A stretch of 64,000 nucleotides of DNA from Parabacteroides faecalis (GTDB lineage Bacteria > Bacteroidota > Bacteroidia > Bacteroidales > Tannerellaceae). Made by a program: the position numbers and the translations under genes. The DNA is taken from NCBI RefSeq assembly GCF_022809355.1, contig NZ_JAKZMM010000012.1:36553-100552 (forward strand). Reading direction: 5' to 3'. The notes under the pieces are model-generated. The model saw nothing but the letters and a program-made list of their open reading frames with translations, did no database searches and had not been told where the DNA came from. Shown here piece by piece: positions 36,983 to 46,836 of the stretch; the stretch's first letter is position 1; every line of letters begins with the position of its first letter.

Positions 36983-37438
36983 TTATTTTATAGCTTCTTC
37001 GTATGTCGGGATTTCTTTAAGAAATTTGTATGTTTGTTGAGTATAATCAATTTGACAACAGATATGTTTTAGTCCGTTGCTGACGATCAAATACCGGGCA
37101 TGCAGTGACATATTATAACGGAGAATTTGTTGAAAGACTTCTTCTGTTATTTCGATGTGTGGAGCTTTGTATTCTGCGATGATAAATGGCTCGAGCATTG
37201 TATTAAAAATAACCGTGTCACAACGCTTGGATGTGTTATGGAGCTTAATCGCAACTTCGTTTGAGATTGTTTCAATGGGGTAATGCTTTGCTGTTATTAA
37301 ATAATTCACGAAGTGCTGCCGTACCCATTCTTCGGGTGTTAGTGCTACATGCTTTTTCCGTACCTTGTCAAAAATAAATGTTTTCCCGTCTTTTTCTGAG
37401 AGGCGAACCTGAAATTCGGGTAATGCTAATTTGTCCAT
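36983..37438 (-). CDS. Standalone type I restriction HsdR N-terminal-like nuclease domain
   Basis: 151 residues that match the HSDR_N-type PD-(D/E)XK domain and nothing more: a conserved upstream Glu (VAIKLHNTSKR region), the Asp in RCDTVIF and the IAEYKAP motif supplying Glu and Lys. The helicase part of HsdR is missing, and no methylase or specificity gene is adjacent. Such lone domains are common in Bacteroidetes and of unknown role. On the minus strand a -7 match TACATTTG lies at 37466-37459, about 20 bases upstream; the gene is divergent from amn. Confidence 0.8.
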   Translation of the reverse strand: MDKLALPEFQVRLSEKDGKTFIFDKVRKKHVALTPEEWVRQHFVNYLITAKHYPIETISNEVAIKLHNTSKRCDTVIFNTMLEPFIIAEYKAPHIEITEEVFQQILRYNMSLHARYLIVSNGLKHICCQIDYTQQTYKFLKEIPTYEEAIK

Positions 37439-37586
37439 ATAAATCCGTTAAATACACACAAATGTAAAGAATAAATCGGAATGAACCATATTTACTGACT
37501 GTTTGATTGATCAGATTTCTATTTTTATTGTACATTTGTTTTTGTGAAAAAGAGAAAGTGCATGAATCTAAAAGGAGAAAGCTGAT

Positions 37587-38363
37587 ATGAAGACGAAACA
37601 GGAAATTGTGGAAAATTGGTTACCCCGTTATACGGAGAGAAAACTGGAAGATTTTACAAAACATATCTTGCTGACCAATTTTACCAAGTATGTAGAGATC
37701 TTTGCCGAATATTATCATGTTCCTATTTTAGGATTAAAAGGTTCTATGCCTAATGCGGCCGCAGATGGGATAACAATCATAAATTTTGGAATGGGAAGTT
37801 CGAATGCTGCAACGATTATGGACTTGCTTTCGGCCATAAAGCCAGATGCTGTTTTGTTCTTGGGAAAATGTGGAGGCTTGAAAAAAGTAAATAATTTAGG
37901 AGACTATTTGCTTCCGATTGCTGCTATTCGCGGAGAAGGTACATCCAATGAATATTTGCCGCCCGAAGTTCCTTCTCTTCCTGCATTTTCCATGTTACGT
38001 GCCATTTCTTCAGCCATTCGAGATCACGGTCGGGATTATTGGACTGGTACGGTTTATACGACAAATCGAAGGGTATGGGAGTATGATTCGGAGTTTAAAG
38101 ATTACTTGAAAAAAACGCATGCAACAGGGATTGATATGGAAACTGCAACACTGTTGACAGCCGGTTTTGCAAACAAAATTCCGACAGGTGCTTTACTTAT
38201 GATATCAGATAAGCCTATGGAGGAAAATGGAATTAAGACAGAAGAAAGTGATAAAGAAGTAACCCGCCTCTTTGTAGAAGAACATGTTCATTTAGGCATG
38301 GAGTCTTTGAAGCAGATTATCGACGAGAAGAAAACTATTCAACACATCCTTTTCAGCTGGTAA
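37587..38363 (+). CDS. amn: AMP nucleosidase, short form
   Basis: 258 residues of the nucleoside phosphorylase fold. FGMGSSNAATIMDLL, FLGKCGGLK and TGIDMETATLLTAGF (the Glu of MET contacts ribose) are typical, and this length matches the Bacteroidetes form, lacking the long N-terminal domain of the E. coli enzyme. It splits AMP into adenine and ribose 5-phosphate in purine salvage. A -7 element TACATTTG sits at 37531-37538. holA follows six bases after the stop. Confidence 0.9.
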   Translation: MKTKQEIVENWLPRYTERKLEDFTKHILLTNFTKYVEIFAEYYHVPILGLKGSMPNAAADGITIINFGMGSSNAATIMDLLSAIKPDAVLFLGKCGGLKKVNNLGDYLLPIAAIRGEGTSNEYLPPEVPSLPAFSMLRAISSAIRDHGRDYWTGTVYTTNRRVWEYDSEFKDYLKKTHATGIDMETATLLTAGFANKIPTGALLMISDKPMEENGIKTEESDKEVTRLFVEEHVHLGMESLKQIIDEKKTIQHILFSW

Positions 38364-38369
38364 ACTTGT

Positions 38370-39392
38370 ATGGCAAAAAAAGAATATACGTTTGATGAAA
38401 TATGCCGTGCTATAAAAAGCAGACGCTTCAGTCCTGTTTATGTCCTCATGGGTGAAGAACCATTTTTCATAGACAAGCTGACGGATTTGTTGATGGCTAC
38501 TGTGCTGGATGAGTCGGAAAAGGATTTCAATCAGCTATTGCTTTATGGTGCTGAGACGGATGCAGTCTCAGTCATTAATGCTGCACGAAGATTCCCGATG
38601 ATGTCGGAATACCAGTTGATCGTTGTCCGTGAGGCTCAGCAGATGCGCGACATAGAATTACTGGCAACTTATGTAAAGAAGCCTTTGGCATCTACAGTCT
38701 TGGTGATTAATTATAAATATAAAACACTCGACAGACGGAAAGCGCTGGCTTCGGCAGTAGAGAGTAACGGACTTTTATTTGAGTCAAAGAAAATTCCGGA
38801 ATATAAAATGCCTGCCTTTATCACAAGTATTCTTCAGGCACGATCTATTGCAATTGATCCAAAAGCCTCCCAAATGCTTTCTGATTGCCTTGGAAACGAT
38901 TTAAATCGATTGGATAAGGAATTAGATAAGCTGGGAATTATTTTGGCGGAAAAAGGCTTAAATCGCGCCACCCCAGAATTAGTAGAACAACATGTAGGAA
39001 TCAGCAAAGAATACAATAACTTCGAGCTTCTGCGTGCTGTTTCAACGAAAGATGTATTAAAGGCTAATCGGATTATTCAATACTTCAGTGACAATCCTAA
39101 AAACAATCCGATACAAGTGACCCTTGCTGTATTATTTAACTATTTCTCAAATCTGCTGATTTGCTATTATACCAAAGATAGATCGGAAAGCGGGCTGATG
39201 ACGGCATTGGGATTACGAGCCAATTTTCAACTGAAAGATTACACTTTCGGGCTGAAGAATTATTCGGCCATGAAAGTTTTCAATATTATTGCTGACATAA
39301 GATCGGCCGACGCACAATCAAAAGGTGTTGCAAATTCATCGGCTAGCGATGGTGAAATCATGAAATTTCTTCTCTACAAAATTTTACACTAA
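38370..39392 (+). CDS. holA: DNA polymerase III subunit delta
   Basis: 340 residues, the usual delta length. The start FSPVYVLMGEEPFFIDKLTD is the family signature, followed by the AAA+-like fold without a functional P-loop and the C-terminal collar domain ending KFLLYKILH. Delta opens the sliding clamp during loading. It is the second gene of a two-gene unit with amn and ends before a strong terminator. Confidence 0.95.
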   Translation: MAKKEYTFDEICRAIKSRRFSPVYVLMGEEPFFIDKLTDLLMATVLDESEKDFNQLLLYGAETDAVSVINAARRFPMMSEYQLIVVREAQQMRDIELLATYVKKPLASTVLVINYKYKTLDRRKALASAVESNGLLFESKKIPEYKMPAFITSILQARSIAIDPKASQMLSDCLGNDLNRLDKELDKLGIILAEKGLNRATPELVEQHVGISKEYNNFELLRAVSTKDVLKANRIIQYFSDNPKNNPIQVTLAVLFNYFSNLLICYYTKDRSESGLMTALGLRANFQLKDYTFGLKNYSAMKVFNIIADIRSADAQSKGVANSSASDGEIMKFLLYKILH

Positions 39393-39425
39393 AAGAGAAT
39401 TCTCTGATCAGATTATTTTACAGAT

Positions 39426-39485
39426 AAGGACTATTTTTCTGTTTTCTTCAATTTCAAACGAACAGAAAAATAGTCCTTTTCTTTT
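39426..39485 (+). terminator. Terminator after holA
   Basis: A perfect 18-bp stem (AAGGACTATTTTTCTGTT with its exact complement at 39461-39478) and a T-rich tail. Confidence 0.9.
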
Positions 39486-40118
39486 GATTTTCTACTTGTT
39501 ATCCCGATTTTATCCCCTTCAAAATTTGAATATTTGAAATAAACTCTACTATTGGTCGGAAATATCGTCCAAATTCAGGGGTTAAGAATATTCTGCTTCG
39601 AAGATTTATCTTTTACATAATCATTATTGAATAAGCAATGTCATTTTGTCAGTTGTGTATTTCTTTAAAGGAAGAGTTATTCTACAATAATACACAAAAT
39701 TGGAACGATATACAAATGTATAATATAGATAAAGAGCAAAATAAGTATACAATAATATATTTATTCACTGAATATGTCGTGTATAAAATAATATTTTTGT
39801 TTACAATACTATATGTTTACAAAAGAAAAGTAGGAGAGAAGTAGGAGTCTTATTTGTATGAAGTAATAAATAAGAATCCAGTATTATACAAAATATAGCT
39901 AGAGTAATACATAAAATATATGGGGATGATAGTGTAATTCTATGGATACAATTCTATATTTATAGCTGTTTTATGTAATATAATACTCTATATACCAAAT
40001 TATTATCTAATATTCCTATATAATCACTTTAATCTGTATATAAATGGATACAAGTGATACTGAATACAATTGTATTATTTATGATAGAAATGTATATGTA
40101 TAAATTTATAAATATATA
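39486..40118. other. Very A+T-rich control region with repeated ATACAA-type motifs
   Basis: From about 39640 to 40118 the sequence is strikingly richer in A+T than its surroundings. GTTTACAA and (A/G)TACAA recur many times, and AATACAATTGTATT (40063-40076) is a perfect 14-base palindrome. The frame 39638-39844 (68 codons) is low-complexity and not credible as a gene. The likely use is regulation of the XRE gene that follows, or a remnant of transferred DNA. Confidence 0.55.
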
Positions 40119-40149
40119 TTTGTTTGTTTACAAGAATTGTTTATCTTTG
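40119..40149 (+). promoter_or_regulatory. Promoter of the XRE gene with an operator-like inverted repeat
   Basis: TTTG (40119-40122), 19 bases, TATCTTTG (40142-40149): a perfect Bacteroidetes promoter. Within the spacer, ACAAGAATTGT (40130-40140) is an inverted repeat (ACAA-gaa-TTGT) placed where a repressor would block polymerase, perhaps the XRE protein itself. Confidence 0.75.
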
Positions 40150-40194
40150 TATCATATAAAAAATAGTACGTTTTGAATTAAAAAATAGGTCAAA

Positions 40195-40674
40195 ATGGCA
40201 GATAATATAGAATCTGAAGCTACAAATATGAAAGAGCGGATTATAAAAATCATGGAATGCGAACGTATGGGGCAAGCACAGTTTGCAAGTGCGATAGGAA
40301 TTCAGCGTGCGGCTATGTCACATATAATTTCAGGAAGGAATAATCCTAGTCTGGATGTGATGACGAAGATTTTACATCGTTATCCGCAAATTAATCCGGA
40401 TTGGTTATTGTTAGGAAAAGGCGAAATGCTTCGCGATAATACTCCTGCTATGGAGCCTGCAGATAATATCGCTAAAAATCCCCCTCAGATACAAGTAGTA
40501 CCAGAGGGTCATCAGGAGCTTCCTTTTCAAGAATCTCGAAAAGAATTAGAAAATTCAGAAAAAGCATGGGCTGTTTCGGTAGAAAAGTCTTCCAAAACAG
40601 TGAGTAAAATCATGGTTTTTTATTCGGACAATACATACGATACGTTTGTTCCGGAAAAACAGGAGTCTGAATAA
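40195..40674 (+). CDS. XRE/Cro-type transcriptional regulator
   Basis: 159 residues. Residues about 12-70 are an XRE helix-turn-helix: QAQFASAIGIQRAAMSHIISGRNNPSLDVMTKIL, with PDWLLLGKGEM just after it, a frequent ending in Bacteroidetes regulators. The rest (about 80-159) is a flexible Pro/Glu-rich linker and a short C-terminal domain of unknown kind. A second ATG at 40228 is possible. It precedes pyrKD in the same direction but pyrK seems to have its own -7 element, so control of pyrimidine genes is not established. Confidence 0.85.
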   Translation: MADNIESEATNMKERIIKIMECERMGQAQFASAIGIQRAAMSHIISGRNNPSLDVMTKILHRYPQINPDWLLLGKGEMLRDNTPAMEPADNIAKNPPQIQVVPEGHQELPFQESRKELENSEKAWAVSVEKSSKTVSKIMVFYSDNTYDTFVPEKQESE

Positions 40675-40720
40675 TTATTCTTCACATAGGTGAATCCTGT
40701 AATTATATGGGTTTCTTTCG

Positions 40721-40728
40721 TATCTTTG
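40721..40728 (+). promoter_or_regulatory. Candidate -7 element of pyrKD
   Basis: TATCTTTG lies 27 bases before the pyrK ATG; the -33 box is not evident. Confidence 0.5.
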
Positions 40729-40754
40729 CATGAAAACTTTGTAATCATTTATAT

Positions 40755-41537
40755 ATGAAGAAATGTATGCTTGATATGAAGGTGACGGACAATTGTCGGC
40801 TTCATCATAATTATTGTCTGCTAAAGCTTACTGCAGATCTTCCATTGCCAGATATGAATCCTGGTCAGTTCGTCCAAGTGCGTGTGCCTAATTCTGCTAC
40901 AACTTTTCTTAGACGTCCGATTTCAGTTAATTTTGTTGATAAACAGACGAATGAATTATGGCTACTGATTCAGTTGGTGGGTGATGGAACTCGTAAATTA
41001 GCTGAAGCAAAAACCGGTGATTTAATTAACATTGTACTGCCATTGGGAAATGGATTTTCTATGCCTAATCCTGGAGAATCGAAGAAGTTACTTTTAATAG
41101 GTGGTGGTGTCGGTACAGCCCCGATGTTATATTTGGGAGCTCGTCTGAAAGAGATGGGATATGAACCCACATTCTTGTTGGGTGCCCGTTCTAAGAATGA
41201 TTTGCTTCAGCTGGACTTGTTTGAGCAATATGGACAGGTATATGTCACAACCGAAGATGGTTCGATGGGTGAAAAAGGCTATGTCACTAATCATTCTATA
41301 TTGAAATCCGTTCATTTTGACCAGATTTATACCTGTGGACCTAAGCCTATGATGATGGCAGTTGCTAAATATGCAGCAGGGGAATCTATTGCTTGTGAAG
41401 TCTCTTTAGAGAACACAATGGCTTGTGGTATTGGTGCTTGTCTTTGTTGTGTAGAGAAGACTAAAGATGAACACCATGTGTGTGTATGTACAGAAGGACC
41501 TGTTTTTAATATCGAGAAATTATCATGGCTGAACTAA
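40755..41537 (+). CDS. pyrK: Dihydroorotate dehydrogenase electron transfer subunit
   Basis: 260 residues. The FAD-binding [10 protein letters not shown], the NAD site [18 protein letters not shown] and four C-terminal cysteines for a [2Fe-2S] cluster ([12 protein letters not shown] and VCVCTEGP) define PyrK. It passes electrons from PyrD to NAD. The stop overlaps pyrD by 13 bases. Confidence 0.95.
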   Translation: MKKCMLDMKVTDNCRLHHNYCLLKLTADLPLPDMNPGQFVQVRVPNSATTFLRRPISVNFVDKQTNELWLLIQLVGDGTRKLAEAKTGDLINIVLPLGNGFSMPNPGESKKLLLIGGGVGTAPMLYLGARLKEMGYEPTFLLGARSKNDLLQLDLFEQYGQVYVTTEDGSMGEKGYVTNHSILKSVHFDQIYTCGPKPMMMAVAKYAAGESIACEVSLENTMACGIGACLCCVEKTKDEHHVCVCTEGPVFNIEKLSWLN

Positions 41538-42436
41538 GTGTAAATATTGGAAATTTGCAGTTGAAGAATCCGGTAATGACTGCATCGGGAACGTTTGGAT
41601 ATGGCATTGAATATGCTGATTTTATTGATATTTCCCGTTTAGGAGGTATTTTTGTAAAAGGAACAACTATACAACCTCGTGAGGGTAATCTGTATCCGAG
41701 AATGGCAGAAACCCCGTCGGGAATGCTTAATGCTGTCGGACTACAGAATAAAGGTGCACAATATTTTGCCGATCACATCTATCCCGAAATCAAGGATATT
41801 GATACGAATATGATTGTGAATGTGAGCGGTTCTTCGGTTGAAACTTACGTAGAATGTGCCGAAAAAATAGCTGAACTGGATCGGATTCCAGCGATTGAGC
41901 TGAATATTTCTTGTCCGAATGTCAAGCAGGGAGGTATGGCTTTTGGAGTGACAGCTCATGGAGCAGCAGAGGTCGTCCGTGCAGTTCGCAAAGTTTATCC
42001 GAAGACCCTTATTGTAAAACTTTCTCCGAATGTAACGGATATAACAGAGATCGCCCGGGCTGTGGAAGCAGAAGGTGCAGATGCTGTTTCTATGATCAAT
42101 ACGATGATGGGTATGGCTATCAATGCAGAGAAACGAAAACCCGTTTTATCTACAATAACTGGTGGGCTTTCGGGTCCTTGTGTGAAGCCCGTTGCCCTGC
42201 GAATGGTATGGCAGACTGCTAAAGTTTTGAACATTCCGATCATAGGTTTGGGTGGTATTTCCAATTGGAAGGATGCGGTAGAATTTATGTTAGCTGGAGC
42301 AACAGCCATTCAAATCGGTACCTATAACTTTGTAGATCCGACAGTCTCTATTAAAGTAATAGATGGAATTAATGACTATTGTGATCGCCATGGTTTCCGT
42401 TCCGTAAAAGAAATTATTGGAGCATTAGAAGTCTAA
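41525..42436 (+). CDS. pyrD: Dihydroorotate dehydrogenase, class 1B catalytic subunit
   Basis: 303 residues of FMN TIM barrel with [25 protein letters not shown] (the Cys of SCPN is the expected class 1 catalytic base) and [19 protein letters not shown]. Together with PyrK it forms the NAD-linked class 1B enzyme of pyrimidine synthesis. Translation is coupled to pyrK by the overlap. Confidence 0.96.
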   Translation: MAELSVNIGNLQLKNPVMTASGTFGYGIEYADFIDISRLGGIFVKGTTIQPREGNLYPRMAETPSGMLNAVGLQNKGAQYFADHIYPEIKDIDTNMIVNVSGSSVETYVECAEKIAELDRIPAIELNISCPNVKQGGMAFGVTAHGAAEVVRAVRKVYPKTLIVKLSPNVTDITEIARAVEAEGADAVSMINTMMGMAINAEKRKPVLSTITGGLSGPCVKPVALRMVWQTAKVLNIPIIGLGGISNWKDAVEFMLAGATAIQIGTYNFVDPTVSIKVIDGINDYCDRHGFRSVKEIIGALEV

Positions 42437-42511
42437 AATTTAACTCTTCAAGAAAGAGCTGCTAGTGCGAATGTAACTCTTTACGAAATACTTCAAACTC
42501 TTAGAAAACAA

Positions 42512-42556
42512 AAAAACTGAGTTTCTACATATTTCAGAAGCTCAGTTTTTCTGTTT
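42512..42556. terminator. Bidirectional terminator between pyrD and the GH20 gene
   Basis: AAAAACTGAG / CTCAGTTTTT, extended inward by TTCT / AGAA, with T runs on both strands (TTTTTCTGTTTTT on plus, TTTTTTTGTTTTC on minus). Confidence 0.9.
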
Positions 42557-42629
42557 TTGGTGATCTCCTTATTTCCTCATGTTAGGATTTTCTTCAAAAA
42601 ACTCCTGATAACGAGGTTTAAACAAAGTA

Positions 42630-44828
42630 TTACTCTGTAATTTTACGGATAAATACAAGACCTTTGGTATCATTTCCCCCTTGTCCAGCCATTTGAGGTT
42701 CTAGATAGAAAGGTGTTCCTGCCTCAAATGAATTAATCTGGAAACGGAATGTCACCTTTTTCTCCCGTGTTACGGTTTGTGCTTGTTCCTGATTATCCAA
42801 AAGTTCATCTCGTTTGAGCACTTTCATGCTTTGGATCTGCAGGTTATTATCTCCACTTGTTTGGATGAATGTCACTTCATAGGTTCCGTTTCCTGCTATT
42901 TTTCCGGTCGCATCTATTTTCCAAGGAGCAATTTGGTTGGCTAAAACGACGGTTGGTCTCCATTCATCTGTAAACTGCCCAAACTCTTTATATTGGGAAT
43001 AATCATTGGCAAAATAGATCGGCAATGAATAATGCCGATTGGAAACCACGGTCATTGCCCGAAAATCATTTTTACTTTCAACTTTTACAGGTGATGTATA
43101 AAGTGGAGAATGGATTGTCGGATAATTTCCATCCGTTGTGTAACGAATTGGAGCCCCAGCAACACTCTCTGTCAAAGTAAATGTTATGTCACCGTTATCC
43201 GACTCTTTCATAGAAACAATAGTCGGTTCCGGAACACGATAATTACATCCTTTCTGATCCAGACGTGCATAGTGGTACTTTAGACGCTGTGCAAAATCAT
43301 TGTATTCCCGTAGATTTTGTTTTGTCCAACCAACTTCAGCCAAAGCTAACAGACGTGGAAAAGTTAAGTATTCAGCATAATTTTCAGACCGGTTTTCGTT
43401 GAGTGGGGTAATCTCTTGTAGAATCGTTCCATGAATAAACTGGTCAGACCAGAAACAGCCTTGTACACCCAAAACATGTGAACCCGGTGCGTAGTCTTTT
43501 GCATTTAGAGAATAACTTTTTTCTACGGAAATCGGAGGCATCCAAGTGGCAGCCTTGACTTCTCCAGGAGTTTTACTTTCCGGAAAATCCAAGTAGGCAT
43601 GTGTTGCCGGCGTAAGAATTGCCAAATGATTGTGTTCTACGGCTTGAATGGTATCTTTTTCATTATGCCAGAACAATGCTACTACTTGATCATCAAGTTT
43701 ACCACGCTGAATAATCTCTTCCCATCCAATGACAGTCCGATCTTTTTCCTTCATCATGTGTAAGACTTGATTTGTCAAATATCCTTGAAGGTCTGAAGCT
43801 TTAGTCAATCCATTATCCTTCATTACCTGCTGACATTTTGGGCATGTTTCCCAATTATCATAAACTGCTTCATCTCCACCTATATTAATATAATGAGAAG
43901 GAAACAGGTTTACAGTCTCATCCAATACATCTTGCAAGAACTGATAAGAAGATTCTTTCCCGACGCAAAGCAGATCGCGACTGATGAAATGTTGGCTTGG
44001 AACTTCACGGGGCTCACCTTTACAACTCAACCAGGGATAGGCTGCAACCGCAGAAAGCATGTGGGCCGGAAATTCTATTTCAGGAATGATCTCTACATTC
44101 CGTACTTTTGCATAAGCAATTATTTCTTTGATATCTTCTTGTGTATAATATCCACCCAACCGATTCTGATCTTTACCTGCCCAAGCACCTATTTCTGTCA
44201 ACTTTGGATATTTTTTGATTTCCAAACGCCAACCAGAATCATCTATTAAATGGAATTGCAGCTTGTTCATTTTATACATAGCCATCATGTCGATGTATTT
44301 CTTGACAAAATCTTTATCATAGAAATACCGGGCTACATCAAGCATCATACCACGCCAAGGATGCGAAGGAGCATCCGAAATCGTTATGGCTGGCGCTTCC
44401 CATTGTACATTTTTTTGTCGGGTAGCACTATATATTTCACTGGGAAATAGTTGTAATAGGGTCTGAATTCCATAAAAAACACCTCCCGCATCTGTACCTT
44501 CAATGTGAATACATTCAGGCTTTACAACGAGATTATAAGCTTCTGCTTGTCCGGAAGATGTATTTTGAGCTAAATGGATACTACCAGAAACGGGTTTCCC
44601 CTCGGTTATTTTTAGATCCCAGCCCGTAGATGCAGCAATAACTTCTTGCAAATATTCTGCTTGGGGGCGAAGAGTTGTTTGATATGTTATGATTGTTTGT
44701 GGGTTTAATTGGAAATAACCTTTTCCTTGATGCATTTCAACTGGTTTAGGGATAATCGTAATTTCTTGCGCGGCCAAACAAGCTAAATTACAGGAAAGGA
44801 ATAAGGCTGAAATTAAGTGTTTCATCAT
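42630..44828 (-). CDS. Secreted GH20 beta-N-acetylhexosaminidase
   Basis: 732 residues from the ATG at 44828, which begins a signal peptide (MMKHLISALFLSCNLACLAA); the upstream in-frame ATG would put charged residues before it. Domains in order: GH20b (about 25-145), the GH20 barrel opening at HPWRGMMLDVARYF, and a C-terminal chitobiase/hexosaminidase-type beta domain with the RYTTDGNYPTIHSPLY segment. The catalytic Asp-Glu pair is in NIGGDEAVYDNW, and QLDD-like HLIDDSGWRLEIKKYP is intact. It removes terminal GlcNAc/GalNAc by a substrate-assisted mechanism in the periplasm or at the surface. Confidence 0.95.
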   Translation of the reverse strand: MMKHLISALFLSCNLACLAAQEITIIPKPVEMHQGKGYFQLNPQTIITYQTTLRPQAEYLQEVIAASTGWDLKITEGKPVSGSIHLAQNTSSGQAEAYNLVVKPECIHIEGTDAGGVFYGIQTLLQLFPSEIYSATRQKNVQWEAPAITISDAPSHPWRGMMLDVARYFYDKDFVKKYIDMMAMYKMNKLQFHLIDDSGWRLEIKKYPKLTEIGAWAGKDQNRLGGYYTQEDIKEIIAYAKVRNVEIIPEIEFPAHMLSAVAAYPWLSCKGEPREVPSQHFISRDLLCVGKESSYQFLQDVLDETVNLFPSHYINIGGDEAVYDNWETCPKCQQVMKDNGLTKASDLQGYLTNQVLHMMKEKDRTVIGWEEIIQRGKLDDQVVALFWHNEKDTIQAVEHNHLAILTPATHAYLDFPESKTPGEVKAATWMPPISVEKSYSLNAKDYAPGSHVLGVQGCFWSDQFIHGTILQEITPLNENRSENYAEYLTFPRLLALAEVGWTKQNLREYNDFAQRLKYHYARLDQKGCNYRVPEPTIVSMKESDNGDITFTLTESVAGAPIRYTTDGNYPTIHSPLYTSPVKVESKNDFRAMTVVSNRHYSLPIYFANDYSQYKEFGQFTDEWRPTVVLANQIAPWKIDATGKIAGNGTYEVTFIQTSGDNNLQIQSMKVLKRDELLDNQEQAQTVTREKKVTFRFQINSFEAGTPFYLEPQMAGQGGNDTKGLVFIRKITE

Positions 44829-44925
44829 GTGTCTTTCGGTATAAATGAATACTAATTTGATAATAACAAAAGGGAGGAAAACAGATTTCCCCATTTTCCT
44901 CCTTTATGTATGTGTAATTGAAAAA

Positions 44926-46176
44926 TTACTCACCTTTGATAGCTGCGATACCCGGTAAAATCTTACCTTCGATAGCTTCCAACAAAGCACCACCACCTGT
45001 AGAGATGTAAGAAACTTTGTCTGCCATACCGAATTTGTTGATACAAGCAACAGAATCACCACCACCAATCAAAGAGAAAGCTCCGTTAGCAGTTGCTTCA
45101 GCAATAGCTTCAGCAATAGCACGAGAACCAGCAGTGAAGTTATCGAATTCGAATACACCTGCAGGACCGTTCCAAAGGATTGTCTTAGCACCCTTGATTG
45201 CATCTGCAAATGCTTTACGAGTTTCAGGACCAGCATCCAAACCTTCCCAACCTTCAGGAACATCGTTAGCCGGACAGATTTGTGTATTGGCATCGTTAGA
45301 AAATGCATCAGCAGCAACACAGTCTGTACCCAAAACCAAGTTTACACCTTTTGCTTTTGCTTTTGCGATGATGTCTAATGCCAAATCCAATTTATCGTCT
45401 TCGCAGATAGACATACCAATCTTTCCGCCTTGAGCCTTAGCAAATGTATAAGTCATACCACCACACAAGATCAGGTTATCTACCTTATCCATCAAGTTTT
45501 CGATGATACCGATCTTAGTAGATACTTTTGAACCACCCATGATAGCTGTAAACGGACGTTTGATATTACTTAATACATTGTCAACAGCCTGTACTTCTTT
45601 TTCCATCAGGTAACCCAACATCTTGTGGTCTGCATCGAAATAATCAGCGATAACAGCTGTAGAAGCATGTTTACGGTGTGCTGTACCGAATGCATCGTTT
45701 ACGTAGCAGTCAGCGTAAGAAGCCAAAGTCTTGGCAAATTCTTTCTGAGAAGCCTTCATTGCTTTCTTAGCATCTTCGTAAGCAGGATCTTCTTTTTCGA
45801 TACCTACAGGCTTGCCTTCTTCTTCCGGATAGAAACGTAAGTTTTCCAACAAAAGAACTTCACCCGGTTTCAATGCTGCAGCAGCTTCACCAGCTTTTGC
45901 GCAGTCCGGAGCGAATTGTACAGGAACACCCAGATGAGCTGATACTGCATCTACAATCTGACTCAAAGAATACTTGGCGTTTACCTTTCCTTTTGGTTTG
46001 CCCATGTGAGACATAATGATTAAGCTACCACCGTCTGCCAAAATCTTTTTCAATGTAGGCAGCGCACCACGAATACGGGTATCATCTGTAATTTTACCAT
46101 TTTCGTCGAGAGGTACATTAAAGTCCACGCGAACAATTGCCTTCTTTCCGGCAAATTTAAACTGATCAATTGTCAT
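44926..46176 (-). CDS. pgk: Phosphoglycerate kinase
   Basis: 416 residues, normal length. Identified by [24 protein letters not shown] (substrate site), [22 protein letters not shown] and the C-terminal nucleotide region [13 protein letters not shown]. It makes ATP from 1,3-bisphosphoglycerate in glycolysis. A -7 match TAAGTTTG lies at 46222-46215 on the minus strand, so it may have its own promoter downstream of the AlaX-like gene. Confidence 0.97.
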   Translation of the reverse strand: MTIDQFKFAGKKAIVRVDFNVPLDENGKITDDTRIRGALPTLKKILADGGSLIIMSHMGKPKGKVNAKYSLSQIVDAVSAHLGVPVQFAPDCAKAGEAAAALKPGEVLLLENLRFYPEEEGKPVGIEKEDPAYEDAKKAMKASQKEFAKTLASYADCYVNDAFGTAHRKHASTAVIADYFDADHKMLGYLMEKEVQAVDNVLSNIKRPFTAIMGGSKVSTKIGIIENLMDKVDNLILCGGMTYTFAKAQGGKIGMSICEDDKLDLALDIIAKAKAKGVNLVLGTDCVAADAFSNDANTQICPANDVPEGWEGLDAGPETRKAFADAIKGAKTILWNGPAGVFEFDNFTAGSRAIAEAIAEATANGAFSLIGGGDSVACINKFGMADKVSYISTGGGALLEAIEGKILPGIAAIKGE

Positions 46177-46260
46177 AATATTGTCTATTTAAAAAATATG
46201 GTCATTTGTACTTGCAAACTTACATAAAAATATTCTTATTTCGCTATTGACAGGCATTTT

Positions 46261-46725
46261 TTATTCAATGAGTTTGAATCGCAGGCGTAAACGCCCTTCT
46301 GTATAGTCGTAGGTCAATAACTTGAAATGTCCTATTTCTGAGGTATTTTGTACATGCACACCGATACATGCACACGTATCATAATCTCCGATATGGACAA
46401 TACGTAGTGTGTTGCTGGCATCTTCGGGAAGCTTACTCAAGTCGACAATAGAAGCCGCTTCTTCTTTCGGCATAAATTCTATGGTCACCGGCAGGTGTTG
46501 GTCAATAACCTCGTTAACCCGACGTTCTATTTCTTGCATTTGCTCAGGAGTAGGGGCATCTGTCAATTCGTAATCACATTTACTTTTTTTCCGTTCGATA
46601 TGAGCATTCTTCGAGCGTGGGCAACCAAACATCCTTACCATGGTTTGATTCAGAATATGTTCTGCTGTATGCATGGGAGGATATTCTTGTTTGTTATGTT
46701 CATTTAATTGGATTTCTTGTTCCAT
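46261..46725 (-). CDS. Alanyl-tRNA editing domain protein (AlaX-like)
   Basis: 154 residues that cover the SAD/editing domain of alanyl- and threonyl-tRNA synthetases without a catalytic core. Metal-binding motifs are HTAEH near the N-terminus and CACIGVHV followed by NTSEIG, the CxxxH ligands. Family proteins hydrolyse mischarged Ser- or Gly-tRNA-Ala. The ATG at 46725 is preferred to an upstream TTG. It begins after the htpG terminator and precedes pgk by 84 bases. Confidence 0.88.
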   Translation of the reverse strand: MEQEIQLNEHNKQEYPPMHTAEHILNQTMVRMFGCPRSKNAHIERKKSKCDYELTDAPTPEQMQEIERRVNEVIDQHLPVTIEFMPKEEAASIVDLSKLPEDASNTLRIVHIGDYDTCACIGVHVQNTSEIGHFKLLTYDYTEGRLRLRFKLIE

Positions 46726-46747
46726 ACTTGTGATCAAATGATATTAA

Positions 46748-46796
46748 TAAAAAAGAGATCATCCAGAATCTCAGTAGAGGATTCCAGACAATCTCT
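46748..46796 (-). terminator. Terminator after htpG
   Basis: On the minus strand AGAGATTGTC..GAATC pairs with GATTC..GATGATCTCT (interrupted stem), followed by TTTTTTATT. Confidence 0.75.
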
Positions 46797-46836
46797 TCCT
46801 TTTTGCCTTAATAAACTATATACACCATTTTATTGA

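Noticed and set aside
39638..39844. 68-codon open frame in the A+T-rich region
   Set aside because: Low-complexity, Tyr/Ile/Asn-dominated composition expected from A+T-rich DNA; no promoter or homology signal.
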